The notes under the pieces were generated by a model that was given only the letters and a program-made list of their open reading frames with translations, did not search any database and was not told the origin of the DNA. The position numbers were made by a program, and so were the translations under genes. DNA of 64,000 nucleotides. Origin: Polytrichum commune (lineage: Eukaryota > Streptophyta > Polytrichopsida > Polytrichales > Polytrichaceae). Shown piece by piece: positions 1 through 12,311 of this stretch (the stretch's first letter is position 1; each line of letters starts with the position of its first letter). The stretch lies in the NCBI GenBank assembly GCA_950295325.1, contig OX485805.1:23485501-23549500 (forward strand), read 5' to 3'.

Positions 1-416
1 TCTCCGCACCGTGAACAGCTCCAGCATGCAAATCTTCCGGAGCTGGCGCCACACAGGTGTGTATGGCGCAAATGCAATACCTGATTCATTCCGTTTCACT
101 CTTGATCAGCTCATCTGCGAACTAAATACTGCTATACATACTTGTGCTAATTATAGTGGGTTATTGTCAAACCAATCAAAAATGAAAACTCAGACTGGAA
201 TATCGTCATACCCACTAAAAATGGAAAACTAAAATATTACCATAGCTAATTCAACACCAAGTTATGCGATGGACATTGATAGAATACTTCCAAAACCATT
301 CAACATGCTAACCCACAAAGAAAGCCGGGTTTTGGATCAAAGCAATCTACCAATGTCCATCCGACATCGCATGTTTTGAAATTCTCCGAGCTGTGATTTG
401 GTATGCCTCAAATCAT

Positions 417-466
<50 letters not shown>

Positions 467-934
467 GTAGTTGTAGGAAAAGTAGAAGGCAGATGCAAGG
501 TTCGTTGTGCGGGACGCCCAAATTTTATCATACGTCTGCAGAAACTCTTTGGCCATCTCCGGCGTGGTGACCACAATGGCAGGCACGGAGCCCAGCCTGA
601 GGTGGTAGATTTCTCCATACTTTTTAGCCAAGTTCGCCATGCTCTGATGCGGCAGCTTCCCCAATAAAGGTAAGTGACCCAATATGGGCCATGCTGGTGG
701 AGATGGCGGTAGCTTCAGCTTGGGTTGCTGTGACTTCACCAGTGCCACCAAGGGGATGAGGATCAAGGCGGCCAGGAGCAAATAAAATGCCGGAGCCTGC
801 TCTGCGAGACCAGCATCTGGGCTGTAATGCATATAAGTCGGTACTTTCGCAAGCGCAGCCTTCACGGAATCCATGACGTTCCTGAATTGGTGCAGATGGA
901 AAAGTCTCTGCAAGACAATCAAAGCTTCAATCAC
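1..934 (-). CDS. Cytochrome P450 (CYP71-clan type), 5' part, two exons
   Basis: This is the N-terminal part of a microsomal haem-thiolate monooxygenase; the substrate cannot be inferred. Exon 1 (463-934) encodes a hydrophobic membrane anchor, a proline hinge (LPPSPPAWPILGHL) and the first P450 helices (YGEIYHLRLGSVPAIVVTT). Exon 2 (1-80) follows an intron at 81-462 with GT donor and CAG acceptor. The spliced frame reads YNYTGIAFAPYTPVWRQLRK, which contains the C-helix WxxxR motif that contacts haem propionate. The rest of the gene, including the Cys haem loop, lies left of the window. Two in-frame starts are possible, Met at 934 or Met at 874; the latter gives a more typical length before the anchor. 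The phase across the intron is consistent (one base plus two). Clan assignment rests on general similarity to plant A-type P450s. Confidence 0.9.
420..461. repeat. (GA)n microsatellite at the P450 intron donor
   Basis: About 20 uninterrupted GA dinucleotides. On the minus strand this is a CT tract that begins directly after the GT donor of P450 intron 1, so repeat length changes would alter the sequence next to the splice site. Confidence 0.95.
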
Positions 935-2637
935 AAGAAAGGGTACTGTTCGAGTTTCGGTTTAATTTCTCCTGATAACAATCAACGGGAGTAGACTGGA
1001 TAATTGGCTGCTACACACTCGATCGAATTTGTTTCTGCTTAGGTCAGTTTGGCTTGCCATGGAGTTGCAGCTGCGGCGAGACATACAAATGAGGAAACAC
1101 CATCATCACATTATTTTGTTCATCAGCTCCAGAGCATGCAATTGTATCTCAGAAGCAGGATATGTCTTGCATTCTTCTGCCTCTAGAAAAGTTACGTCAG
1201 GTTCCATGGTGAGCGAAGAACTGGTGGCCAACGTTTTTTTTCACTTGGAGGTGATCTACAAACACGAGTTTGAGCAAATTAACGAGAATGAAGCTTGGAT
1301 GATGACGGGAGGAAATTAACACCGACGCCCGTTTCTTTAAGACAGTGGATAGAGAAGGGTCAGGAGCGACACATAACATTGGCGCGTTGCACGGAAGTTG
1401 ACCCATGATATATTTACAGTACGACTTTCCAAATTCTACCATGATGTAGGAGAGGTACGTTTCATCTCCACACACTGGGTTGGAAGGAACTCGCACTGTG
1501 ACACAGATTACATGTGAATGACATAATCATGTGATCCCCGAGCTCACAAACACATGACATCCAGCACCATGCAAAATATTCTAAGAGGAAATGAAATGCT
1601 AGACTCCTGGCTGCACAATCATGTGACCTATTTATTGTCATACCAATAACAAAGAAAACCTGGTGTTTGTCTGTTTGACATGAATTTAAACTTGCACAAA
1701 GTCATTGTGACAGGACAAGACATCACAAAAAGTTGGGTGTTGATGAAATCAAGCTGCGGCGGAAATGCAGCAGCTCGCAGGCATCCAATGGATGATTAAA
1801 AGATGCGACTGATCCCTCAGAGCTGGCCTCACTGGTGGCAAGCGGGTACTAAAGTTTTAGATCATAGATTTGACGAAACTATCCACACGATTTTCACATG
1901 ACTCAGGTTGACATGCAGGCTAGGATGTCAACACAACAGAATGCAAGAAGAGGGGGTTACATTCTGGGAGCTGCTGCCGCCGAATCCCAGTTTCCTAGCT
2001 ATTCATGCAAGCCTCCTTTTAAATGTTCTTCAAGGCTGCGAGCCATCCATCATCGACCTGCACATGGGCAAAAAACCTTCAATCGTTCAAGCAACTTGTG
2101 GAAGCTGATCCTGGAGGAGTGGAAGCTGAACAGCAAGCAGCAAGGATGAGAAAGACATGGGGCTGTGATAGTTATATGCAGACTTTTCCACCCGCGCCTT
2201 CAGCGTGCATGATTACATAGGTGAGCATCTCTTTGACTTCCAGCTTCATCTGATCCGCCCCCAATATTGCATTGGCCTTCGCGCTGGGTTGAAATCTCAA
2301 AATCTGAGCTTGAAAACTGGGTTTAGGAGACATGTTTACTCCGCTCCAGGTTTTTGAAGCAGGTTCTTCAAAGTAAAATTCATGCATTGTACAGTTTTGA
2401 GGTTCTCCGGGTTTTAAGAGGTGAAAACTAGTCAAGTGTACTTTCACATTTGGCAATGGTGCTAGCAAGCATCTCCATGGCCCATTGCGGGGCGGAAACC
2501 CATGAGTGAGGGTTGGCACTAGCATTGGATATGTCTATATGGGCGCTAGGCCCACAAAGAAGGGAGACGTAGTACACTTTATCGAAGAATCTCTTCTAAC
2601 ATACTTAAATATGCCAATTGAGATAACTTGCTTGCAC
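935..2637. other. Intergenic region upstream of the P450, no gene recognised
   Basis: It should contain the P450 promoter and 5' UTR (minus strand). Open frames are short and show no known domain. A 117-codon minus-strand frame at 2,172-2,525 is the longest; I cannot relate it to a family, so I do not call it a gene. Confidence 0.5.
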
Positions 2638-2939
2638 GATCACCACGTGTGAAAATGTACCTACCTTAATTAAGTCAAATTAACATGTGGTTCACAATTG
2701 ACTATGCTGGCCCCATTTTGACGTTCCCATTGTAAAATCTTAATAACCCAAGTGAACAATCAACCCATGTTTTAAAATGCTATGTTCCTTACAAACACGT
2801 TCAGATCACCACATGTGAAAATGTAACCACCTTAATTAAGTCAAATAAACATGTGGTTCACAATTGACTATGTTGACCCCATTTTGACTTTCCCATTGTA
2901 AAATCTTAATAACCCAAGTGAACAATCGGCCCATGTATA

Positions 2940-3979
2940 CACCCTAACCTTAATAATGTCACACCCTCCGTTTCACCAAAAACAAGGTGTGACATACTTG
3001 ATAATGTCACATTTTGTGCATAATGTGATATTATCAAAAAATATGTAGAAAATCAAAATATAATTACAATTTAAAAAACAAAAACAAATACGAGACTTCA
3101 ATGTTTTTGAATGTAAAATCTAATTCAAAATTGTGAATAACAACAAGAGCACATCATAATGTGTCATTGAGATCAGGTAAAGACCTCTCACTAGAGACAA
3201 AGAAGCTTCTAATGTCACATTGTTTTGTTGATGTTAAATGTGCAACACCAATTCTAATGAGTTTGTCATGGATTTTTTCCATTTCTAACAACTCATGAGT
3301 GCTGAAAATCTAAGAACCTTGGCTAGCCATAAAATTCAAAACATCTTTACCATATTTTTGTGCATCGCTTAGCTTCACTACTTTAGACTCATCATCACTG
3401 CTATCAACAATCAATGAGTCCACTTCCATGGAATCAAGAACTTGTTCGCCATCTTGCACTAATTGCACAAGCTCCTCAGTAGAAAATTCCACCTCAAAAT
3501 CATCTTCACCTTCCATGTTTATGTACTCCAAAGGACAAAGCTTTTCTACAGGCTTGCCTTCAACATCCAAACCCAAATTTAATGCGGCGATGAGTCTACC
3601 CAATTGAGCATTTGGACTCCGAAACACGTACCAAATTTGAAATTACACAAGGCATCCCACTATGCCGAAAGCATTGAATGAGAGCTCATTCAGTGACCCC
3701 CAATATGCTTTGCTTTAGCCCATGCTCACCCATGAACAATAATATCGAACCCATGCCCACCCATTATAATATCTATCGAACCCATGCCCACCCATACAAT
3801 CCATCCATACTTGATATTATCACATTTACACTACGGATTTTGAAAGAAAATAGTGACATTATCAAGGGCGATAGGGATAATAACGAGGGAGTTTTACACT
3901 ATGAAAATCGGTTTCAAACTTTTAGGTGACAATATCAAGGTGTTCTATTAACAAGGGTGACATTATCAAGGTTAGACTG
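2940..3979 (-). mobile_element. Pogo/Lemi-like DNA transposon remnant
   Basis: The ends form an imperfect terminal inverted repeat. The left end reads CACCCTAACCTTAATAATGT. The reverse complement of the right end reads CAGTCTAACCTTGATAATGT. Both junctions are flanked by TA (2,938-2,939 and 3,980-3,981), the target duplication of Tc1/mariner/pogo elements, and plant Lemi elements start with a similar CAG-type terminus. The interior encodes a transposase C-terminal fragment on the minus strand. At 1.04 kb it is far shorter than an autonomous pogo element, so it is an internally deleted copy. The flanking 166-bp duplication gives the empty site. Superfamily assignment combines the TIR, TSD and ORF evidence. 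Confidence 0.75.
3310..3627 (-). pseudogene. Pogo/Tigger-type transposase, C-terminal fragment
   Basis: About 105 codons. It has the layout of the tail of pogo-like DDE transposases: after a remnant resembling the TIxNCFR segment come an acidic linker (NMEGEDDFEVEF), a STEELVQLV segment and a final SDAQKYGKDVLNFMASQG helix. There is no in-frame ATG at the start and a stop lies just upstream (about 3,643-3,645). The catalytic DDE core is absent. Its position inside a TA-flanked inverted-repeat element supports the family call; the sequence match itself is from recognition of the pattern, not a search. Confidence 0.6.
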
Positions 3980-4494
3980 TATACTAAAATGCTATGTTCC
4001 TTACAAACAAATTCAGTTTTTTTGGCATCGTGGTCTGATGCAGGTACAGGATCCCACAAATTCGATGCTGCCACAGATACACTTACTTAGGTATCCTACA
4101 TTTACAGTGAGGCCTTGATTATTTATTTCAATTCCCAGAGAGGTGAATAATTTAATAAGACAAGCTGGCACATCTTGAAGGTGACAAGGGCATCACTTAA
4201 TTGTGGCAAAACCTGCTGAAAATGCAACCGTTAGATCTAGGCACCTCTTAAGCACAGTGTCCGTGTTTCTGTTTACAGGAACATATCAGACGAGAACTCT
4301 GCTTCCCCAACGATGCTGCAGTATTGATGCTTCCAATTTCAATGGTTAGTTTGTCGTGTTGTGCTGTGGCCAGGAATGGGAGCAAGTATCGCACATTGAA
4401 AAACGTCCAAAGGATAATCTGGTGCTGCCTCGAACGGCTCAGGGAGGTTGTCTTGAAGACTGCCACAACCACCACCCTAGGTAACTTAGGGCCG

Positions 4495-4930
4495 CTATAA
4501 GTTACACCATGGATCATGGAAGATGGCCTTTTTTCATGATCCGATTTCTTGAAAGATCAATTTACAAAGCCTTTGGGCTCCTCACTAGGTGTCAACTGAA
4601 TGTGGAATGTGCCGATCTTTTTTTAATATATGCCTAAAAAGGGTCCTACGCTGCATCACGGAATACTGTGATCAACATAAGGTTAACGGGCTCACATTCA
4701 TGGATGCATTTTTACTTTTCTTTCTTTCTTCTTGCCTAAAAAAGGTAATTTTGAAAAAAATAAAATTCAAGTTTTCTTGTCATGTCTCTGTTTTTTGGTC
4801 CTACTAAAAGACCATTGTCTTGTCTTGTCTTGTCTTGTCGTCCTCTTCTCATTACTACAGAAGGTGGTTCTTGTGAACACTTGCAATGAACACAATTGTC
4901 ATTATATGTGTCAATGGACCACGGTCCAAA
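4495..4930. mobile_element. Diverged relative of the 55.8-kb Tourist-like MITE
   Basis: The segment GTTACACCATGGATCATGGA and the following ATTTACAAAGCCTTTGGGCT match the left half of the element at 55,826-56,402. The right terminus is not clear, so the right boundary is approximate. Confidence 0.5.
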
Positions 4931-5413
4931 TGACTAGGTCTCTTAATAGTGTGAGCGATCATGTCAAAGGAGGCACCTCACTGTTGATCAATATCCAAGT
5001 AGGTTTAGAATTAATAATTGATGTGGAGTTTGGTCCCACGTTTGTTTTTTTAGGTGATATCTGACAACATCGCCATCCTTGGTCAAGCGGGCACCTGTTG
5101 GTCCGTCTAGGGTTATTTATTTCATCCACTGTAATCATCGCCCAACAACGAATTGCATGTAGGCTTGATGTCATCCGATGGTACTGAGCAGCTAGTTCGA
5201 ATTACTCTCCTCTTGGTCATCAACTTTGATACTACTCCCAAACCTCTTGGTTAGGGTTTGCTACAACATGCCATCGTCGGAGTCTTCAAGCCCTACTTTG
5301 TGCATCAACCAACAATGGAATCCAAGGTGAGTTTGCCTTTTTTGATAGGATGCATGTGAGTTCTTTAATTTGAATTGCAGAATGACTAATGTGATGATGT
5401 GGGTTGTGAATGG
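4931..5413. other. Left flank of the large retrotransposon
   Basis: No gene recognised. A short plus-strand frame at about 5,268 ends in a GTGAGT-like donor, and a possible acceptor (TTTTTGTAG) lies inside the 15-bp target repeat at 5,414. Too short to support an exon call. Confidence 0.3.
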
Positions 5414-5428
5414 TTGGATTTTTGTAGG
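5414..5428. repeat. Target-site duplication, left copy
   Basis: TTGGATTTTTGTAGG, identical over 15 bp to 20,033-20,047. It marks the 5' junction of the retrotransposon. Confidence 0.85.
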
Positions 5429-5923
5429 TGAAGTCTCAAGAGAGGGGAGCAATGCCGGAGCTCTGAATACCGGTATTGTGTTGACAGAGCTAGGATGGTC
5501 GTTGGTATTGTTGCAAGCATGCTGTGACTAAGTGTTCCTACGCACAAGGGTGAAGCCGTTTCCGTACGAAACTAGCACATGAACATGCTTACAGACCGAA
5601 GCTCTCGAAGAGTAGCAACATATTAGTTGAGTTACCTTACGGTTTTGTGCAGGTATAAATCTAAGTAGTTCGGTGAAGATTGGTAGGTTCAGAAAAGTTA
5701 TAGTACTGAGAGTATGTGGTGCGATTAGGTGTAGATCGGTAGCCTGGTGTAAGTTTGACTGATCGGTGCAAATCGTAAGAGATCGGGGTAGATCTGTGTA
5801 GCTGGTGCTCTGCGTGTCGGTCGACCGCACAGACATCGCAGCCACAATAAGCTCACAACTACAACGAGATCAAAACTGCACCGAGATCGTGTTGCACCAA
5901 AACCGAAACCCTCCAAAGTAACC

Positions 5924-6271
5924 TTAGCCAAAGCTCTGCGGGCGGCGATCGAGGAGGACGACGGTCGGTGTGCAGATCGTATCCAGCCAAGATCCGAGGA
6001 CATTGATCGGGGAGGGCGTCGGTCGGTGAGTAGATCGAACCCAACCAAACTCCAAGAACGTGGTTAGTAAGGGCGCCATTCGGTTTGAAGATCATACCCA
6101 GCCAAACGCTGAGGACGTTGCTTGGAGAAGGCGTCGATTGAAATACAGGCCAAACCCAGCCAAGCTCCGTGGGCAGTGAACGGAGAAGGCGTCGGTCGGA
6201 GTGCAGAACGAATCCAACCAAAGCTTCGAGGGCGTTGGAAGGAGAGTATGGAGGTAAGTGGGCAAATCGGG
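5924..6271 (+). repeat. 5' UTR tandem monomers, about 58 bp, six copies
   Basis: The anchor CCARCCAA recurs at about 5,924, 5,983, 6,041, 6,098, 6,156 and 6,214 (spacing 57-59 bp). Each is followed by a variant of GATCCGAGGAC and a GGAGAAGGCGTCGGTCGG-like segment. The position, 0.5-0.85 kb from the element's 5' end, recalls the promoter monomers of some L1 5' UTRs. That they act as a promoter is inference. Confidence 0.75.
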
Positions 6272-7979
6272 ACTGCATCATTCTTACATATGAGACTGCA
6301 CCGAGACCGGAGACCACATCCACGGATTCGGAAAAAGGTAAAGAATAGAGCATCAAAGTGTGAGGTTAGGACCACCACAACCTTGTCCCCTTGTTTCTCT
6401 ATTCGGATTCTTGTTCTAGGAAAAGTAGGCCTAACCTGTGCAAAACTTCATACCAAAGCTAGCACCAAGGCCAGAACCTACACCGAGGACATAATCTGCA
6501 CTAGAGGAGAGGCCAAACCGAGGTGATATCCGAGCGCCAAGGGCGATCACTACACCAAGGTCAAAGCCCAACCTCAAAGTGATAGCCCGATCCAAATCCG
6601 CAGCAGCCCTTCGAAGTAGGACTCTGCCCCGAAACCGTAGCATCAAGGCAGCAGCCCGCTCCACAGTAGCAGACCACGACTAGGCCGCTAACTGCACCCA
6701 AGAAGCAACCCGCTCCGAGGTCGGGAGGCTACACCAAACTCACCACCAACACCGAAGCATGCTACGGGAGTGCAAGTCTGCCCCGAGGTTGCAGCAACCC
6801 ACTCCAAAGCAGAAGAACACACCAAAGTCGCATACTACACTCAGGAAATAACCGGCTCCAGGGAAGGGGATTGTAGCAGACTGCACCCAAGAAGCGGATC
6901 GCTCCGAAGTCAGAGATTACACCGTAATCATCACCAGAGACAACTTCGAAGCCCGCTCCGTGGCCACAAGATTGCTACAAGGCTACAAACCTGTTTAGAG
7001 GGTGCAAGCCTATTCCGTGAACGGTACAGACACTGTCCACACAGCGGAAGGCAACAACTCTCTCGAACAGAGTATGCAGCAGCAATCCAGGACCTAGAGC
7101 CAAGCTGATACACCACCGAGTACTCGGTCACCATCAACCTGCACCGGACCAGGCAACTCAACCGAGTCCGCCGGGCCAATTTTCGAGAAACAAGGGTGAT
7201 TCCATTCTGCTCGAATAGACTGTGTGTACGGTGTTTTTGTGGCAAAGTAGTGACAGTGCTGCAAAGTGGTAGTGTAGATTCAAGTACTTAGAAAACCAAA
7301 ACCCAATCTGAGCATGCTGGGAGGGTTATAATTTGGTGTTGGAACATTGGCTCTAGTATTTAGAATCTACATGGCCACCTAACAAGCTGGTCCTACTCAA
7401 ACACGAACACACTGCACCCAGGCATAAAAGTGTAATCCAGAGCCGGTTGGTGAAGGGTGTGTGGATCCCGGAAGGAGAAAAAGCCCATATCTGAGCAAGT
7501 TGGATGGGCATGGCCTGAGTGCATTGGCAGGCCAAGTAATAAGAAAAACACCGGGACCATACACCAATCAAAAACCGGCCTCGATCACACCAGCTCTATC
7601 TCTTTGGAACTAACGACCGGAGCTCACCCGTCTCACCAAAGCCTCATGCGAAACAACACAAGAGCATCAGCACCCACCGAAGACACAGTGCATCAACCTC
7701 CTACAAACCCCAACAACACAACACCAAGTGGTCATAGAGGTAATTCACCTCACAAAGGTACGATTCCTCCCTCTTTGAATACAATGTTTTTCCATTTTCT
7801 CTTGCTACACATAGATAGGAAATGTCATTCCACATTGAATAACAACCATGAAAACACCCGCATAAATAAAAAAACTCCTCTACTACAAAGCCCCACTACA
7901 CGCGCTAGTGGAAAGTAGAGGAGCAAAATCTAAGCAAAAAAATAGCTTCACTAAACCAAACAAAGCATTATGTCCAAAC
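6272..7979 (+). other. Remainder of the retrotransposon 5' UTR
   Basis: GC-richer in its first 800 bp, with loosely repeated GCTCCGAGGTC/GCAGCCCGCTCC phrases, then turning A- and C-rich after about 7,400. A 153-codon plus-strand frame (7,457-7,918) shows no known domain. It could be an upstream frame but nothing supports a product. Confidence 0.4.
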
Positions 7980-9953
7980 ATGTACACTAAACCAACTAAT
8001 TCCAAACTAATAAACACAACTAATGTCACAATTTGTAGATACAAAAGGTTAGGACAAGGTAACCAAAGCTATAATCTCCTCCACAAAGCCTGCTTGCACG
8101 CGCAAAAAGGAGGAGGAGATAAAAACACTATCCCTCAAACCTACCAAAATATTAACAAACATTGTGATCAACATATGGCAAATAAAAGCAAAGCAGTTCA
8201 TGACGCCATCATGAGGAGCCCCATTGACACCAACATGGAAGACACGAATGACACAATGGTGATAGAGACCACCCAAACCAAGAGGACACAAGAAGCAAAG
8301 AAAGGAGGCAGCTCAAGCAAGCGGAAGAAAAATGTAGAGCTTACAACCGGATTAAAGGAAACACCGAAGGACTTTTGGCTTGGAATTTTGGCTATGGAGA
8401 AGCTCGCCATCGAAGAAGAAGTAAAAACCAAGGATTGTAGGCCATCAATGAAGAAGGAGGACCTCATCGAAATGGGCATATCCGAAGGAGAAGCAGAGGA
8501 GATGAGCCAACTGTACAAGATTGCATTCCCACATGTAAGACAACTACTCTACCCACTTGAGAGGCCAGATGGGAAAGGTGGGCAACATTTCAATTTAACT
8601 CAATTACCCATTGAAACCGAAGTCGATCCGGGCACCGGACTTTCCTTTGAGTACCACATAGTTGTCCACTTTCAAAGACCATCAACAGACTATACTCATA
8701 ATGAGATACTCAACATGGCAACAGCTAGACTAGCATGCATGAGCATCGAATTGGGGATAGGACTAGCGGAACCCATTTACATCCCTTGCAAAGAAAAAGA
8801 AAAAAACAGCAAAATCAAGTTCTAGACAGGGACCATTAAGATCCATCTCAAAAATCCTAAAGTTGATGGAATTAGCATGCTTAAGGGACTACGCCCTTTC
8901 ATCTTGTCACTAGACAAAACTCACACTCTAGGAAAGATTTGCAAATGCTATGATTCCATAGCTAGGAACACATTGCTATCTACAAAAATCGAAAACCCCA
9001 AGCTACACCTCATCTCCTTTAGCGAGTTACAGAGAGATGTTCTAATTGAAAGTTTCAAACATGGGTATGACTATGAGATTGCTAGTGTGCAAAAGGTTAA
9101 AGAGGAAACATGGGGATGGCTCATCTCAACCACGCCAACACAAGCAAACATGATCATCCAATACCTTGTCCCATACAAACAAGAACTCATGCAGGTAATC
9201 ACACCACAAGCAGCCAAAGTAGAAAGAAGGAGCCGCGGGGATGGACTCACAGAGGACGAAATCAAAAAGAAGAATGCCACCATGCTATGCCTCTATGGTC
9301 TTCACAAAATGAAGAAGGTTGAGGACACAAAGGACTCCATCAAAGCAGTGCTAGGTGAGCTCAATGTTGCATCCTTTTACTTTCCAGGACAAGTAGGTGA
9401 CCTTCACAAAGGCACGGCTAATGTGCAATGGCTTAACGCCATTGTCTACAAACAATGGGTAGGCAAGACAGTAGAGATCTTTGGTAAGCATGTAAGCTTT
9501 GCACCACGTCCAAAAAGCTTGCAAGGAGCAATACCACCCACTAAGGAGGAGCAAGAAAAACTTGGGTTTTGTGACATAACCACAACAATTGCGGATATTC
9601 TTGAGGCAACTCGCAATGCACCGCAAAGCAAAGGGAAAAGTAACATGATCACACATGACGACCTAGACGCACTAGTCGGAACTGCCATGGACAAGCGGAA
9701 TGGACAACTCCTAATTGAGCTCAAAACCGAACTCACAGCAAAAATACACAAGGAAATGGGAGACCTCAAAAAAGAGGTATCCTTGGAAGCGGATGTACGC
9801 GAAGAAAGAATCACCCGAAACTTGACAACACATGTCAAACAACAACTCACGGAAATCCGAAAACAACTTGCACTAACATCACAAGCGGTTAGTATGACAA
9901 CAAAAGCGCTAGACTCCATTCTAGCCCCAACACAACCTCAATTGGAAAACTAG
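7980..9953 (+). pseudogene. Retrotransposon ORF1, one in-frame amber codon
   Basis: The frame from ATG 7,980 to TAG 9,951 is 658 codons with a single interruption, TAG at 8,823-8,825 (codon 282). Downstream the same frame is immediately open (TGTIKIHLKNPKVDGIS, then MLKGLRPF), so the two halves are one protein. The N-terminal third is polar with a basic cluster (SSKRKKN); the middle has a folded-looking segment (FWLGILAMEKLAIEEE). The last about 100 residues (ELKTELTAKIHKEMGDLKKE onward) are heptad-like and probably coiled coil. I see no zinc knuckle or RRM motif. Its position upstream of ORF2 suggests the RNA-binding ORF1p role usual for LINEs. Only one lesion in 2 kb, against many in ORF2, is notable. 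The start could lie at a non-ATG codon further upstream (open to 7,908). Confidence 0.75.
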
Positions 9954-12311
9954 GTTGGAAAAACAACCACATAGCCCACCCACAAAAAATCTGTATCCAC
10001 ACAAGAAATGAAGAAATGGAAAAAATGAAAACAAACAAACCAATAGCATTTGGAAATGCTACCAACAAAGCAACACAAAAAATAAAAAAATAAATAACAC
10101 ATACAACTAAAGCATTCCTAAATCCTACCACACAAATCCGCAAACCAAAAGAAAAAAGAGAAAAACAAATAAAACCAAAGCATTTTTTAACGCTTTCACA
10201 CAAACTCATAAACTAAACCAACAACAAAAAAGAAAGAAAAATCCAAATCAAACCAAAGCATTCATAAATGCTCACACACAAACACATAAACTAAAACAAC
10301 AACAAAAATACCAAAAACAAAGTATACCAAAACAACCAAAACATAACCTAATACAAACAAAACTAACACATCCTAAAAACCACAAAACCAAAGCAATATA
10401 CAAACACAACATAACAACACTACGCCTACACACAAAAAGTTACAAAATACCAAAATACCAAAATAATAACCAAAAGAAAGTTAGGAAAAACTTACACAAG
10501 ATAAAACGAGCTCGGCCTACCGGCCTCGCCCAAGTACAAAACACATACAAACAAAACAAAGAAAACTCAAACTCATGTAAAACAACACCCAAACAAAGAA
10601 ATACCGAAAAAAATAATAACCAATTATAATACTAAAAAACACATACTTAGAAGAAATGTAGATAACACACTCAAAAGAAAAAACAACAACAAAAAAACAC
10701 CATACACAATTAACCACATAAGGACAAACACCCCACCTCCCTATAACAAACACCAAACAAAAAGACAAAGAAACCTTAAAAATATAGAGATACTCACAAA
10801 AAACAAATACCTAAGACAAACCCAACCCACCAACCTTGCCCATAATCAAAATAAATACAATAAAAGACACATATACTCAAAAAACAAAACACAACACACC
10901 AACTCATACAAAATAAAAACAAAAAGGAATAATGAACCCGCACAACATCAACAAACACAACCCCACCCCAAAACATACCCACCACCTAAGCTAAGTAAAA
11001 ACATTAATGTTAAGACAATAATGCAACAAAACAACAAAAACAACAAAATAAACATACTAATCAACAAAACAAAACACATAAAGACATACACCTCACCACC
11101 CCAAACAAACAAACAAAACCTTACAAAACTAATGACAAACAAAGACCTAAAAAGAACCCGGCCTACCAACCTCGCCCATAAACCAAAAAAAAACAACAAC
11201 AACAACAAGAATAAGCTTAAACAACACACAACCCCAAATAACATAAAACCCAAAAACAAAAATAAACACACCTAACAAAAACAAATAAAACCCCACCCCA
11301 AAAAATACACGACATACCTCCTACCTAGACTATGCAAAACCATCAATGGTAAAATAAAAGCACAACACAAAAACAAAAAAGATATACAAAAAACAAACCC
11401 AACAAACCTAGAACAAACAAAAAACAAGAAAGAAATAGCACCTCTCAACGTTGCCGCACAAACAAAACAAAAATTAACAACACATAACCCCAAAAATCCC
11501 AAAACCTCTAAACAAACACACAAAAACATAAAACAAAAAAAAGGAATAACACTTTCTAATGCCCTCACACAAAGGGAAACTAAAACAACACCCACAACCA
11601 TAAAATCAATTAAACACATAAAACCCCAAACAATCAAAAAAGCAAAACGCATAACCATAAACAACAAAGGTAAGAAAAATATCCCCATAACAAACCTACA
11701 ACGGGCTCGGCCTACCGGCCTCGCACAAAAACAAAGTAAATACAAACATAACAAAAGAACACACCCAACAATAATAAAAATACAAAAATCAAACACAAAT
11801 AAAACATCACCCAAACAAAGGAATACCAAAACTATAAAAAATAAGAATACCCATACTAATTCATATACCTTATACATACTTAGAATACATGCATCAAACA
11901 CAACAAAAACAAAGACAAAATACACAACTAAACTCATAAATACAAACACAAAACCCAAACCCGAAAAACAAAACAATACAAATACAATCAGACACAATAC
12001 CTCGACACAAATAAAACAAAATAAAACAAATGACCCTAACCGAAACAACAAAAGGCTCTAAAACAAACACTAAACAAACACAAACACCCAAAAAAAAAAA
12101 AATAATAATAATAATAACAACAAAGACAAAACAACCCTTAATACTACGGACCAAACAAAACAAAAAACAAAAAACAAAAAAAACATAAAACACCACCAAA
12201 AACAAACACAAACCTCACAAACAAATACACGAAAATAACCAAAAAAACACCTTTGGAAAGATAAAAAATACATACAAAGAACTGAAATCATACAAAACAC
12301 AAAAGGCAATA
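9954..12311 (+). other. Inter-ORF spacer, 2.36 kb, A/C-rich with palindromes
   Basis: There is no plus-strand coding frame. A motif close to GGCCTACCGGCCTCGCC recurs at about 10,513, 10,816 (degenerate), 11,160 and 11,708. Short palindromes recur in similar contexts: AGCATTTGGAAATGCT (10,046), AGCATTCATAAATGCT (10,256), AACATTAATGTT (11,001) and ACCATCAATGGT (11,339). The extreme lack of G and T produces long hydrophobic open frames on the minus strand that are composition artefacts. It may hold promoter or translation-initiation signals for ORF2; that is inference. Confidence 0.7.

Larger units (their letters stand above)
2638..4016. repeat. 166-bp tandem duplication, second copy interrupted
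   Basis: Copy 1 spans 2,638-2,803. Copy 2 starts at 2,804 (both begin GATCACCAC/AT GTGTGAAAATG-like), is near identical to about 2,937, and resumes at 3,982 with CTAAAATGCTATGTTCCTTA. The gap is filled by the pogo-like element at 2,940-3,979, so copy 1 acts as an internal empty-site reference. Confidence 0.85.

Noticed and set aside
2172..2525. Minus-strand 117-codon frame
   Set aside because: No recognisable domain, no splice or conservation evidence; cannot be separated from chance.
5725..6378. Minus-strand frames with repeated GWIRSA/LAGYDL phrases
   Set aside because: They are translations of the 58-bp LINE 5' UTR monomers. A 58-bp period is not a multiple of three, so the phrase changes frame between units.
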